A DNA stretch of 45,128 nt from Opitutaceae bacterium (GTDB lineage Bacteria; Verrucomicrobiota; Verrucomicrobiia; Opitutales; Opitutaceae): assembly GCA_030648295.1 (NCBI GenBank), contig JAUSID010000135.1, forward strand, positions 1-45,128. Direction: 5' to 3'. A program made the translations under genes and the position numbers. The notes under the pieces were generated by a model. It had not been told where the DNA came from and did no database searches. It was given only the letters and a program-made list of their open reading frames with translations. Below are positions 33,986 to 43,103 of the stretch, piece after piece; the stretch's first letter is position 1, and every line of letters begins with the position of its first letter.

Positions 33986-35140
33986 ATGACAATGCGCCTT
34001 CACCTCCCGCCGCCCGCCAGCAATCGCGTCGATGTCTTGATTGTCGCCGGCGAACATTCGGGCGACGAACACGCGGCGCGACTCGTGCGGGATTTGCGCG
34101 CGCAACAGCCGGCCGTCGCGGTGGCCGCGCTGGGCGGACCGGAACTCCAGGCGGCGGGAGCCCAGCTGCTCTATGATCTCACCAGTTCATCGGTCGTCGG
34201 GTTGGTGGAAGTGTTGAAGAACTACCCGTTCTTCAAGGCCCTGTTCGCTGAAACTCTGCGGTGGATTGGCGAGTTCCGCCCACGCGTCGTCTGCTTTGTG
34301 GATTATCCCGGGCTGAACCTGCGGCTCGCGGCGGCACTGCGCGAGCGTGGCTGGTCGGTGAAGGGCGGCGGAACGATCAGGGCCCTGTATTACATCTCGC
34401 CGCAGATCTGGGCCTGGAAGGCCGGCCGCCGTTTTTCGATGGCGCGCGATCTCGACGCCATGGCGGTCATTTTTCCATTCGAACCCGGGCATTACGCCGA
34501 CACGGCGCTGCCGGTGGAATTCGTCGGCCATCCGTTTGTCGTCACCGACTACGCGTCGCCGGTGCGTCACGATCCGAGCGGGCCGATACTGCTCCTGCCC
34601 GGCAGCCGCAAACAGGCCGTCGCGCGGATTTTTCCCGTACTGCTCGCGGGGTTTGACGCCCTGGCGGAGCGCGATGGCATTGTGCTTTATCCGAGCGAAA
34701 CGATCAAACAGGTGCTGGAAAATCAACTCGAACGCCGCGCGGCATCAGGTGAACGGCGGCGGATTGCGCTGAGGCAGACGGGCGAGCCGGTGGCCGCGTC
34801 GGCGGTGCTGACGTCCAGCGGAACGATGTCGATGCACTGTGCGCTGGCGGCGATTCCCGGTGCCATCGCGTACCGGGCGAATCCGCTCACGTATTTTCTC
34901 GGGCGGATCCTGGTGAAGGTTCAATACCTCGGGATTGCGAACCTGCTGCTGGGCGGTCCGATGTACCCGGAGTATATCCAACATGCGGCGACACCCGACG
35001 CGCTCGCGGCGGAGTTGCGCGCCTGCCTGCACGATCCGGCCCGGCAAACGCGGACACGCGAGCACGCGGCGCGGTTGCGCCAATTGCTCGGAGTCTCCGC
35101 CAACGGCACCGCCGCCGACTGGCTTGCGCGGCACCTTTAG
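33986..35140 (+). CDS. lpxB: lipid-A-disaccharide synthase
   Basis: 384 residues. GT19 glycosyltransferase that joins UDP-2,3-diacylglucosamine and lipid X to form the lipid A disaccharide at the inner membrane. Family features: DVLIVAGEHSGDEHAARLV at the N-terminus, GLVEVLKNYPFF, VVCFVDYPGLNLRLA, YYISPQIWAWKAGRR, PFEPGHYADTALPVEFVGHPF, LLLPGSRKQ, and the C-terminal SSGTMSMHCALAAIPGAIAYRANPLTYFLGRILV with NLLLGGPMYPEYIQ. Length is normal. Two ATGs 6 bases apart open the gene. It follows the Gfo/Idh/MocA gene by 63 bases and closes the lol/lipid A cluster. The organism therefore makes a lipid A-based outer membrane. Confidence 0.94.
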   Translation: MTMRLHLPPPASNRVDVLIVAGEHSGDEHAARLVRDLRAQQPAVAVAALGGPELQAAGAQLLYDLTSSSVVGLVEVLKNYPFFKALFAETLRWIGEFRPRVVCFVDYPGLNLRLAAALRERGWSVKGGGTIRALYYISPQIWAWKAGRRFSMARDLDAMAVIFPFEPGHYADTALPVEFVGHPFVVTDYASPVRHDPSGPILLLPGSRKQAVARIFPVLLAGFDALAERDGIVLYPSETIKQVLENQLERRAASGERRRIALRQTGEPVAASAVLTSSGTMSMHCALAAIPGAIAYRANPLTYFLGRILVKVQYLGIANLLLGGPMYPEYIQHAATPDALAAELRACLHDPARQTRTREHAARLRQLLGVSANGTAADWLARHL

Positions 35141-35408
35141 CAGCCCGCGGGCGCGGAACGACAGCGAGGCGTTTCCTGTTATTTTCCTCGCGGCGAGCGC
35201 GCCTTCCCAGCGGGCTGCTTGGGCCGCGCTGCGCGCGGCATTAGGCAGGCTCAGCAAGTCACGGCCGAAAATGCCCCGCATTTTCGCTTGGCACCCTGTC
35301 GAGGCGGGCTGCGCGGATGCCGGAAAACAATGGGACGAACAACGCTTTCGAATTACGCCTGACAGGGTGCTCGCCAAGGAGTCCGATTCTGGTTTCCTAG
35401 CGCAAATT
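35141..35408. other. gap between lpxB and the kinase, with two inverted repeats
   Basis: No gene supported. AGCAGCCCGC (35140-35149) pairs with GCGGGCTGCT (35210-35219). CTTGGC-ACCCTGTC (35287-35300) pairs with GACAGGGTGC-TCGCCAAG (35361-35378), with a 4-base insertion. The second structure favours a kinase start after 35378. Confidence 0.5.
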
Positions 35409-38400
35409 GTGGATCTGACCCCGTCGACGCGTCACTGGAGAAGTCGAGCCTTGCCGCTGTTTGTATTCGCGACCGGGCTGGCGATCGCGGTGGTGATTTG
35501 GATTTCGGTGTCGCGCGAGCTGCAACGACAGGATGCGGCTCGATTCGAGCGGCTGATCGAGCGGATGGAGGATGATCTCGAGCAAAAATTCCGCGCCGCC
35601 GAGCAGGCGCTTCACGCCGGGCGTTCGTTGATCGAAAGCACGGGTGAACCATCGGCCGCGCAGTGGGCGCGCTTAGTGGATTCACTGTCGCCATTCTTCG
35701 ATCCGGGCGTGGTTGGAATCGGCCTGGTCGAACGGATTCCGCGGTCGCAGCTCGACGCGATGGAGGCGCGGTTGCGGTCGGAGGGCCGGCCGGATTTCAC
35801 GGCGGAACGCGACGGCGAAAATCCGGATGTTTTTCTCGTCACGCAAATCGAACCGCTGGGCCGCAACGCCCGTGCGCTGGGCAAGGACATCGGCTCCGGC
35901 ACCGTCCGCCGCGCCGCGGCGGAACAGGCGATGCGGACCGGCGCCGCCGTGATCACGCGCAAGATCAGCCTGATTGAAGGCGAGGGGCGCGTGCCCGGCT
36001 GCCTGTTGTTCCTGCCCGTGTACGCAAACGGCACCGCGCTTCCTGATGCCGCCGCGCGTGAACGCGCCTTGCGCGGCTGGGTGTATGCCTCGCTGCGGAT
36101 CGACCTGCTCCTCCGCGCCGTGGTGCTCGCAATGGATGGCCAGGCGGAATTTGAGGCGTTCGATGGGGCCGAGACCGACGAGCAGTCGCTGCTTTTCGAT
36201 ACGAACACCCACGTCGATCTCGGTGGCCGCGACTGGGTCGAACGTGCGCATCGCGCCGGCGCGGCTTTAGTGACCGAGCTGCCGGTGTCGTTGTTCGGAC
36301 GGACGTGGCAACTGCGTCTGCGCACGACGCCATCGTTCGATGCGCGCAGCAATCACCTGCTGGTGTCGTTCATCCTGTTTGGCGGGCTGAGCATGAGCGT
36401 GCTCGGCTCGGGCCTCACGTGGGCGCTCGTGAACAAACGCCGGCAGGCGCTGAAGCTGGCGGAGGAGATGATGGTGAGTACGCGGCGGGCGGAGGCGGAG
36501 GCGCGGAAACTCGCGCTGGTCGCGAGCCGCACGGCGAGCGTCGTGATCCTGGCCGATGCCAACTGGCACATCGACTGGGTGAACGACAGCTTTACGCGTT
36601 TCTTCGGCTACCGCGCGGACGAGGTGAAAGGCCGGCGGCCGGGCGAACTGCTTGGCGGCCCCGAAACCGATCCAGCGGTGGTCGCGCAGATTGATGCGGC
36701 GTGCAGCCGGGGCGAGCCGTTCAAGGGCGAGATCATCAACTACACCAAGGACGGCCAGCGGCGGTGGGTGGAACTCGACATCCAGCCGCTCGAGGACGAG
36801 GCGGGAAATGTGACCGGGTACATGAGCCTCCAGCTCGACATCACCGAGCGAAAACGAATTCAGCACGAAATCGCCCGGAAGGAAGCCGAGTTCCGCTTCA
36901 TTTTCGAAAGCGCGTCACTCGGTCTCTCCTGGCTTTGGGTTGGCGCCGATGGAACGCGACGCCGGCTGACCAACGAGTCTCACCTCGCCATCCTGGGTTT
37001 GACCCGCGAACAGATGCGCGATCCGGAAATTTTCCGGCGTATCACCCATCCGGACGATTGGGCCGCCCAGCAGGTGCTGTATTCAAAACTCGAACGCGGC
37101 GAAATCGACCGGTTCTCCATTCCCAAGCGATATCGCCGCCCGGGCGGGAGGGAGATCTGGGTCGAGCTCACCTTCCACCGCTTTCGCGATCCGGGCGGCG
37201 GATACCAGGAGGTTTCAACGCTCGTGGACGTTACGCCGCTGCGGCGCGCGCAGGAGGAGATCGGGCGCAAGGAAGCGCAATTCCGGTTCATCTTCGAAGC
37301 CGCGCCGATTGGGATTTCGTGGCGCCGGGTGAAGGCGGATGGCACCACCTTGCGGCATTTGAACGACGCGCACTTGCGGCTGACCGGGCTCACGCGGGAG
37401 GAGAGCGCCCAACCAGGCGCATTCGAGGCCGTGAGTTTCCCCGAGGAGTATGCGATCCAGCAGAAACTCTACGCCCAGCTCGTCGCCGGGCAGATCAACC
37501 ACTTCTCGGTCGAAAAACGTTACCGGCATCGCGATGGCCGCGTCGTCTGGGCATTTCTCCACCAGCAGCGCCAGACGTATCCGGATGGCGGTTTCGAGGA
37601 GTTGTCCACCGTCGTCGACATCACGGAGCGAAAGGAGGCCGAGCAGAAACTTGCGCAGGAGCAGGCGCGTTTCCGGACCATCTTCGAGTTTGTGCCGGTC
37701 GGCCTGTCCTGGTTCATCGTCGGGCGGCAGGGCGAGACGCATTATGTGAATTCCGCCCACGCACGGTTGACGGGGGTGCCGGTCGAGCGTGCGAACGACC
37801 TGGAGTTGTATGCGCTGGCGACGCATGCGGAGGACAACGCGAAACAGGCGGAACTCACCGCGCGGCTGGCGCGCGGGGAAATCGATCACTTCACGCTCGA
37901 GAAACGCTGCCTTCACCCGGACGGCGCAATCGTCTGGGTGGTCCTGAATGTCCACGTCGTCCCGGATCCCGTGACGGGCGAGCGGCAGCAGATCACGTCG
38001 CTGGTCGACATCACGGAAATCAAGCGTCAGACGGGCGAATTGCATGCGGCCAAGGAATCGGCCGAGGCGGCCAATCTCGCCAAGAGCCAGTTCCTGGCCA
38101 TGATGAGCCACGAGATCCGCACGCCGATGAACGGCGTGATTGGGATGACCTCGCTGCTGCACGATACGAAGCTCACGTCCGAGCAGCGCGATTACGTCGA
38201 AACCATCCGGCACAGCGGCGATGCGTTGCTGACCATCATCAACGACATTCTCGATTTTTCGAAAATCGAATCCGGCCGGATGGAGATGGAGAACGTGGAG
38301 TTTTCCGTGCGGGAATGCGTGGAGGGTGCGCTCGATCTGCTGGCGCCGCGCTGCGCCGAGAAGGGCCTGGATTTGCTGTACGAAATCGCGGACGGGGTGC

Positions 38401-39626
38401 CCAACACGGTCCGCGGCGATCCCACGCGACTCCGGCAGGTGCTCGTCAATCTGCTGGGCAACGCGGTGAAATTCACCGGGCACGGAGAAGTGGTGCTCTC
38501 GGTCGGCAGCCAGCCGCACTTCAATGGCGGGCTCGAGCTGCTGTTTTCGGTGCGCGACACGGGGATCGGAATTTCCCGCGACAGCATGGCACGGCTCTTT
38601 CAGTCCTTCACCCAGGTCGACTCGTCCACCACGCGGCGATTTGGCGGCACGGGCCTCGGGCTGGTGATAAGCAAGCGCCTCGCCGAAATGATGGGCGGCC
38701 ACATGTGGGTGGAGAGCGACGTCGGCAAGGGTTCGGTGTTCCATTTCGCGATCGTGGTCGGGCCGGTGGCGAGCAAGCCGCGCCCGTGGGTGGCGCCGGG
38801 ACGGCCCAACCTTGCCGGCCGCGGCCTGCTCGTGGTCGACGACAATGCGACCAATCGTCGGATCCTGCACGATGTGGCCGTGGGGTGGGGCATGCAGGTC
38901 CGGGCCGCGGCCTCGGGGCCGGAAGCGCTCGGCTGGCTGGCCGAGGGTGAGCAATTCGATGTCGCCGTGCTCGACATGCACATGCCGGAAATGGATGGCG
39001 AGACGGTGGCGGCCGAAATCCGCCGCATCCGGAGCGCATCGGTCCTGCCGATGATTCTGCTCTCCTCGCTGGGCGCGCGGGATCAACTCGGCGACACAAC
39101 GTTGTTCTCCGCGTTTCTCACCAAGCCGGCGAAACCGAACCAGTTGTTCGAGGCGATTTGCGCCGTGTTGCGGGCCGATCCTGCCACCGTGCGCGTGCCC
39201 TCCGTGCACCCCTTCACCCCGGGATCACCGGTGCCCACCCGGCCGGAGCACGTGCTGGTGGCGGAGGACAACACGGTGAACCAGAAGGTCGCGCTCTACA
39301 TGTTGAGCAAGCTCGGCTTTCGGGCCGACATCGCGGCCGATGGCAACGAGGTCATGCAGGCCGTCCAGCGGCAGCACTACGACATCATCATCATGGATGT
39401 GCAGATGCCGGAAATGGACGGGCTTGCCGCGGCGCGGCTGCTCAACGAGCGCTGGCCCGGGCGCCGCGAGCGACCCTGGATCATCGCCCTTACCGCGAAT
39501 GCGATGCAGGGCGACCGCGAAGCGTGCATCGCCGCCGGCATGGACGACTATATCAGCAAACCCATGACAACGGAGGAACTGGTGGCCGCGATGGATCGGG
39601 CGTGCGCCGAAATCGGGAAACGATAG
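35409..39626 (+). CDS. CHASE/PAS hybrid sensor histidine kinase with two receivers
   Basis: 1405 residues from GTG 35409; TTG 35451 and ATG 35271 are alternatives. Order: TM1 (about 15-38), extracytoplasmic CHASE-type sensor (about 50-300, with [17 protein letters not shown] and LPVYANG), TM2 (about 316-340), four PAS/PAC units (about 365-485, 490-610, 620-745, 750-875), HisKA with phospho-acceptor His901 ([12 protein letters not shown]), HATPase with [16 protein letters not shown] and GGTGLGL, then receiver 1 (Asp1189, [11 protein letters not shown]) and receiver 2 (Asp1330, [12 protein letters not shown]). There is no HPt domain, so a separate phosphotransfer protein is expected. PAS 2-4 resemble each other ([42 protein letters not shown]) and look duplicated. 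CHASE domains often sense small molecules; the ligand is unknown. Confidence 0.9.
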   Translation: MDLTPSTRHWRSRALPLFVFATGLAIAVVIWISVSRELQRQDAARFERLIERMEDDLEQKFRAAEQALHAGRSLIESTGEPSAAQWARLVDSLSPFFDPGVVGIGLVERIPRSQLDAMEARLRSEGRPDFTAERDGENPDVFLVTQIEPLGRNARALGKDIGSGTVRRAAAEQAMRTGAAVITRKISLIEGEGRVPGCLLFLPVYANGTALPDAAARERALRGWVYASLRIDLLLRAVVLAMDGQAEFEAFDGAETDEQSLLFDTNTHVDLGGRDWVERAHRAGAALVTELPVSLFGRTWQLRLRTTPSFDARSNHLLVSFILFGGLSMSVLGSGLTWALVNKRRQALKLAEEMMVSTRRAEAEARKLALVASRTASVVILADANWHIDWVNDSFTRFFGYRADEVKGRRPGELLGGPETDPAVVAQIDAACSRGEPFKGEIINYTKDGQRRWVELDIQPLEDEAGNVTGYMSLQLDITERKRIQHEIARKEAEFRFIFESASLGLSWLWVGADGTRRRLTNESHLAILGLTREQMRDPEIFRRITHPDDWAAQQVLYSKLERGEIDRFSIPKRYRRPGGREIWVELTFHRFRDPGGGYQEVSTLVDVTPLRRAQEEIGRKEAQFRFIFEAAPIGISWRRVKADGTTLRHLNDAHLRLTGLTREESAQPGAFEAVSFPEEYAIQQKLYAQLVAGQINHFSVEKRYRHRDGRVVWAFLHQQRQTYPDGGFEELSTVVDITERKEAEQKLAQEQARFRTIFEFVPVGLSWFIVGRQGETHYVNSAHARLTGVPVERANDLELYALATHAEDNAKQAELTARLARGEIDHFTLEKRCLHPDGAIVWVVLNVHVVPDPVTGERQQITSLVDITEIKRQTGELHAAKESAEAANLAKSQFLAMMSHEIRTPMNGVIGMTSLLHDTKLTSEQRDYVETIRHSGDALLTIINDILDFSKIESGRMEMENVEFSVRECVEGALDLLAPRCAEKGLDLLYEIADGVPNTVRGDPTRLRQVLVNLLGNAVKFTGHGEVVLSVGSQPHFNGGLELLFSVRDTGIGISRDSMARLFQSFTQVDSSTTRRFGGTGLGLVISKRLAEMMGGHMWVESDVGKGSVFHFAIVVGPVASKPRPWVAPGRPNLAGRGLLVVDDNATNRRILHDVAVGWGMQVRAAASGPEALGWLAEGEQFDVAVLDMHMPEMDGETVAAEIRRIRSASVLPMILLSSLGARDQLGDTTLFSAFLTKPAKPNQLFEAICAVLRADPATVRVPSVHPFTPGSPVPTRPEHVLVAEDNTVNQKVALYMLSKLGFRADIAADGNEVMQAVQRQHYDIIIMDVQMPEMDGLAAARLLNERWPGRRERPWIIALTANAMQGDREACIAAGMDDYISKPMTTEELVAAMDRACAEIGKR

Positions 39627-39685
39627 CGGCTCGCGGTTGGCGCCGACGATTGCAGCACTGCGACTCGGGAGACAGCGCCCGTCAC

Positions 39686-39711
39686 CTGGGAGCGCGGGCG
39701 TTTCGCCCGCA
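39686..39711 (+). repeat. family A palindrome between convergent genes
   Basis: A single forward copy (CTGGGAG, then GCGGGCG-TTT-CGCCCGC) lies between the kinase stop (39626) and the hemA stop (39724). Confidence 0.75.
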
Positions 39712-39723
39712 GGGAATCGTCAT

Positions 39724-40833
39724 CTACGGCGAAGCCGGATTTCGCGATGCCGGCGGGATGCTCCCCTGAGAACTGAAACTCGCCGGTTCGGGCCGTGCGG
39801 CCAGCCCCTCCACCTGCGGCGCGATCTGCCGCCACAGCGCGTCCGCTTTTTCCGCCGCCATCGCCCGGCACTTCGCCAGCTCGGCTTCGCGCGCGGCGCG
39901 GTTCTCCTCCGCGATCTTCGCAAGGTCGTCGAGATTGTACAAAAACACGTTCTCGATTTCCGCCACCGCCGGGTCGACATCGCGTGGCAGCGCCTGATCG
40001 ATGAAGAACAGGGGCCGCGCCGGGCGCCGCTGCATGGCCGCCTTGGTGGCGGCGAGCTTCATCACGGTGTCGGGCGCCGACGTGGCGCAGACGACGACGT
40101 CGAATTCAGAGAGCCGGAGTTCCCGCTGGTCGAACGGCATCGCACTGGCGCCGAGCGCTTGCGCAAGTTCCATCGCGCGTTCAAACCGGCGGCTGGCGAC
40201 GGTGAGCGCAGCCGCGCCGCGGCTCTGGAAGGCCTTCGCGGTTTTCTCGCCAATGTCTCCGGCGCCAAGCAGTAGAATCCGCGCGGCCTTCAGGCTGCCG
40301 AAAATGTTGAGCGCGAGCTCGACCGCGACGTTGGCCACGCTCACCTGGCCCGCGGTGATCGCGGTCTGGGTGCGGACGTGCTTCGCCGCCTGAAATCCCT
40401 TTTGAAAGACCCGGTTCAATACGGGACCGGTCGCCCCCCGCGCCTGGGCCGCCGCGTACGCATCCTTCACCTGGCCGAAGATCTCGGTCTCGCCGATCAT
40501 CTGGGAATCGAGCCCGGCGGAAACTTCGACGAGGTGCTGGATGGCGTCGCGCCCGTGCAGGCTGAGTCGGATCTTTTCGAACTCGGCGGGATCGAATTGT
40601 TGCCGCGCACAAAATGCGGCCGTCACCTGTGCCGTCGTCTCGGCCGTGGTGGCAACGCCGTAGAATTCCACACGGTTGCAGGTGTTGAGCACCGTGAATT
40701 CCTTCAGTCCCGGCAGCGAGGCGAACTCCTGTTGCAACGCGGCGGCGGCATCCGCATTGAGCGACAGCCTTTCCCGGATGGCGAGAGGCGCGCGCTGGTG
40801 AGTGGCGCCGATGACGAAGAGGCGGGCGCTCAT
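39724..40833 (-). CDS. hemA: glutamyl-tRNA reductase
   Basis: 369 residues. Reduces glutamyl-tRNA to glutamate-1-semialdehyde with NADPH, the first committed step of C5-pathway tetrapyrrole synthesis. Motifs: VIGATHQRAPLAIRERL at the N-terminus, catalytic Cys52 in TVLNTCNRVEFYG, HLVEVSAGLDSQMIGETEIFGQVKDAY, the NADPH-binding LLLGAGDIGEKTAKAF, ALTVASRRFERAMELA, and FFIDQALPRDVDP. It is shorter than the usual 420 residues: the C-terminal dimerisation helix region is reduced and ends in a Ser/Pro-rich tail. Its ATG overlaps the hemX-like stop by 4 bases (40830-40833), so the two are translationally coupled. Other hem genes are not in the window. Confidence 0.93.
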   Translation of the reverse strand: MSARLFVIGATHQRAPLAIRERLSLNADAAAALQQEFASLPGLKEFTVLNTCNRVEFYGVATTAETTAQVTAAFCARQQFDPAEFEKIRLSLHGRDAIQHLVEVSAGLDSQMIGETEIFGQVKDAYAAAQARGATGPVLNRVFQKGFQAAKHVRTQTAITAGQVSVANVAVELALNIFGSLKAARILLLGAGDIGEKTAKAFQSRGAAALTVASRRFERAMELAQALGASAMPFDQRELRLSEFDVVVCATSAPDTVMKLAATKAAMQRRPARPLFFIDQALPRDVDPAVAEIENVFLYNLDDLAKIAEENRAAREAELAKCRAMAAEKADALWRQIAPQVEGLAARPEPASFSSQGSIPPASRNPASP

Positions 40834-41705
40834 GAGCGACGAGAAAACGTGGGGCCGGGCTCCTCGCGTCCCGCCACCTTGGGCTTCGAGGCTGGGTGCC
40901 GGCTGTTGTCGGCGGCGTAAAGCGAGACGAGCGCGCCGAGAAACAACGCGACGCACGCCCAGGCGAACTTTTTGGCGAGCAGCACTCCCCGCAGGCGCAG
41001 CCCCAGCGCGACCACGGAGACGGCCCAAACCGCGACGGCGGCAAACACCTTCGTCGCGCCGGCACTCGACGGGTCGCGCATCCAGATGAACGAAATGATC
41101 GCGAGCGACACGGTAAGAATCGTCACCCCGGCCCCCAGCAGCCGGACACTGATCTGATCGAGATCGAAGATTGACGGCAGAAACGAGAACCAGCCACCAA
41201 TGTGTTTCGCCTTTAGCGAATAGTTGCGCAGCAGGAACATGATCGACGTCAGCGCGAGCAGCGCGAACACACCGTAGCTAAACACCGCCAGCGCCGCGTG
41301 CAGCTCGATCCACGGATTGCTGCCGAAGATGTGCGTCCGCTGCATGGCATCCCAGCCGGGAATCGACAGCGAGAGGAGCGTCAGGGCCGCGGTCAGGCAG
41401 GACGTGAAGTAGCCGAGCAGGCTCTTCCGAAAGGTCACGCCGATGACGAGGTAGAGCGTGATCGCCGACCAGGCAGTGAACTGAAAGATTTCAAACGTGT
41501 TACCCAGCGGGCAGCCGGCGACGGCACGGCCGCGGATCCCGAGCCCGAAAAGCTGAACCGCGTACCCGATCGCGATGAGTACGTAGGTCGTTGTCCCCGA
41601 TGGCCGATCGTTGCGCAGCAGCGCAATGGTTCCCTGGGCGAACCCCGCGAGGTAGAACCCCGCGGCGATCCACAACCAGGCGCGATCGGTCAATTGATCC
41701 AGCAT
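40830..41705 (-). CDS. HemX/CcsA-type cytochrome c assembly membrane protein
   Basis: 291 residues with about eight hydrophobic helices, of the CcsA/ResC/HemX superfamily. The helix pattern (YVLIAIGYAVQLFGLGIRG, NTFEIFQFTAWSAITLYLVIG, NPWIELHAALAVFSYGVFALLALTSIMFLL) and conserved His/Trp positions fit. The Trp-rich WGxxWxWD heme-handling motif of true CcsA and CcmC was not found, which favours HemX. In Bacillus-type operons hemX lies next to hemA and affects HemA abundance. The 4-base overlap with hemA here suggests the same link, transferred by analogy. Polar C-terminal tail (SKPKVAGREEPGP) predicted cytoplasmic. Confidence 0.82.
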   Translation of the reverse strand: MLDQLTDRAWLWIAAGFYLAGFAQGTIALLRNDRPSGTTTYVLIAIGYAVQLFGLGIRGRAVAGCPLGNTFEIFQFTAWSAITLYLVIGVTFRKSLLGYFTSCLTAALTLLSLSIPGWDAMQRTHIFGSNPWIELHAALAVFSYGVFALLALTSIMFLLRNYSLKAKHIGGWFSFLPSIFDLDQISVRLLGAGVTILTVSLAIISFIWMRDPSSAGATKVFAAVAVWAVSVVALGLRLRGVLLAKKFAWACVALFLGALVSLYAADNSRHPASKPKVAGREEPGPTFSRRS

Positions 41706-41788
41706 TTGAGTGGGCTGACGCTAGGGCCGGCGCGCTGCCGCGCAAGTCTTCGCCCCCGGGATGCCAAGTCCTGCACGGGGAATGGCAA

Positions 41789-41956
41789 TAAGGGACCAAG
41801 AGACCAAAGGACTAAGGGACAAAGGGACCAAGAAACCAGGACTGGAGGCTGGTTACAAACGACGGACGAGAAAGGATCTACCACACCCTGTAAATCCACC
41901 GAATGGACGAACGTCTTCGTCCCTTGGTCCTTTAGTCCCTTAGTCCCTTAGTCTCC
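41789..41956. repeat. complementary low-complexity arms (AAGGGACCAAG word)
   Basis: Left arm 41789-41842 repeats AAGGGACCAAG, AGACCAAAGGACT, AAGGGACAAAGGGACC. Right arm 41912-41956 is the complement (CGTCCCTTGGTCC, TTTAGTCCC, TTAGTCCC, TTAGTCTCC). The stop codon of the enoyl-CoA hydratase gene is part of the right arm (minus strand GACTAAGGGACTAAGGG). The gap is otherwise empty and lies upstream of the hemX-like gene. Confidence 0.75.
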
Positions 41957-42721
41957 GCCCGCCCACTTCGGTGCTCTCTTCTCGTTAAAGGCGGCTACGC
42001 CATCGAGCGCTTCGGGGGAGTTGCGGGCGCCGAGGTGATGGGCGTGGGCCCGTTCGAGATCGCCGGCGAGGGGTGCCGGCCAGAGTTCGCCCAGTAATTT
42101 CTTGGTTTCAGCGAGCGCCGAGGGGCCCCCTTGCAGCAGCGAGCTGATAATCGTCCGCACTTCGATTTCGAGCGCGGCTGAATCGGCGACGACGCGGTTG
42201 AGCAGGCCGATCTGATGCGCGTGTTCCGCGTCGAAGAGTTTGCCCAGCAGGAGCAGCTCACGGGCATCTCGTTCCCGCACCTGTCGCCGCAAGAACGTCA
42301 TGATCAGTGCGGGCACGAGCCCACGGCGGACCTCGGGATAACCGAATTTCGCATCGCGCGTCGCGAGGGAAAAGTCACACGCGCTCATCAGCCCGGCGCC
42401 GCCCGCGATGGCGGCGCCTTGCACGGCGGCGATTGTGATCAGTCGCGTCGTGGCCAAACGATGCAGCGCCTCCTGGACGAACCCGGCCGAGCGTTGGGCA
42501 AAATCGGGCGTGCCCGCCTCGGCGAGATCGAGCCCGGAACAAAACACCGTGCCGGCACCGCGCAGCACGAGGATCCGCTGCGAGGCGTCTGACTCGGCGC
42601 TTCTGACTGCCGCACAAAGTTGTTCGAGCAACTCGACATTGAGCGCATTGCGCTTGTCGGGACGATTTAGCGTGATCGTGGTGATGGCAGCATCGCGCGA
42701 CGTGACGACAAGTGAAGACAT
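41948..42721 (-). CDS. enoyl-CoA hydratase/isomerase (crotonase) family protein
   Basis: 257 residues. Crotonase fold: TITLNRPDKRNALN at the start, oxyanion-hole segments FCSGLDLAEAG and VQGAAIAGGAGLMSACDF, and FGYPEVRRGLVPALIMTFLRRQVRERDARELLLLGKLFDAEHAHQIGLLNRVV. The usual catalytic Glu of hydratases lies in the PEVRRG region (Glu visible). The EVRxGLVPA motif recalls methylglutaconyl-CoA hydratases of leucine and isovalerate breakdown. That fits its operon with AtuA and an acyl-CoA carboxyltransferase, but plain 2-enoyl-CoA hydratase cannot be excluded. It starts 14 bases after the stop of the AtuA-C-terminal-like gene. Its final Asp and stop are formed by repeat DNA. Confidence 0.88.
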   Translation of the reverse strand: MSSLVVTSRDAAITTITLNRPDKRNALNVELLEQLCAAVRSAESDASQRILVLRGAGTVFCSGLDLAEAGTPDFAQRSAGFVQEALHRLATTRLITIAAVQGAAIAGGAGLMSACDFSLATRDAKFGYPEVRRGLVPALIMTFLRRQVRERDARELLLLGKLFDAEHAHQIGLLNRVVADSAALEIEVRTIISSLLQGGPSALAETKKLLGELWPAPLAGDLERAHAHHLGARNSPEALDGVAAFNEKRAPKWAGGD

Positions 42722-42735
42722 GGTTTAGCCGCAGA

Positions 42736-43080
42736 TTACCCGTTATCCGTGTTTTTCGCGGTCGAAAATTTCGGCGCGTCCACCGGCATTTCCAGCAACG
42801 CCATGCCGAGCGTCTTGCCTTGGGCATCGATGCGCAGGGAACGACTGCCACCGCCCGCCAGAACGTGGGGCAAAACGAAATTCAGCGCCTCCAGATTTGG
42901 AACTTCATAGCGGGTGACGGTGCCCACGCCGAGCGGACGAAAAAAATCCTCCACGCGCCCGGCCGTGAGATGCTCTCGAATCCAGCCATACGCGGCGGCC
43001 GACCGCGCTAGCACCGCGACGTTGGCCGAGTCGCCCTTGTCGCCGCTGCGGGCAAATGCGATTTCACGAAGCGGGATCAT
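42736..43080 (-). CDS. small protein matching the AtuA C-terminal domain
   Basis: 114 residues. It resembles the ferredoxin-like domain usually found at the C-terminus of AtuA proteins or as a separate gene beside them: IPLREIAFARSGDKGDSANVAVLARS, with the conserved ARSGDKGD(S/T)AN motif, then VTRYEVPNLEALNFVLPHVLAGGGSRSLRIDAQGKTLGMALLEMPV. A partner role to AtuA is inferred from family fusion. It begins 23 bases after the atuA-like stop and is followed 14 bases later by the crotonase gene: a tight operon. It is short but clearly real, with normal codon pattern and conserved motifs. Confidence 0.85.
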   Translation of the reverse strand: MIPLREIAFARSGDKGDSANVAVLARSAAAYGWIREHLTAGRVEDFFRPLGVGTVTRYEVPNLEALNFVLPHVLAGGGSRSLRIDAQGKTLGMALLEMPVDAPKFSTAKNTDNG

Positions 43081-43103
43081 GGGCTTGTTTTATGAGGCCT
43101 CAA

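Noticed and set aside
32693-34105. 470-residue minus-strand open frame
   Set aside because: Antisense to the Gfo/Idh/MocA gene and crossing the 24-bp repeats; no coherent domain.
34935-35270. N-terminal extension of the hybrid kinase
   Set aside because: It overlaps the end of lpxB in another frame and contains no domain. Starts at 35409 or 35451 fit the first membrane helix.
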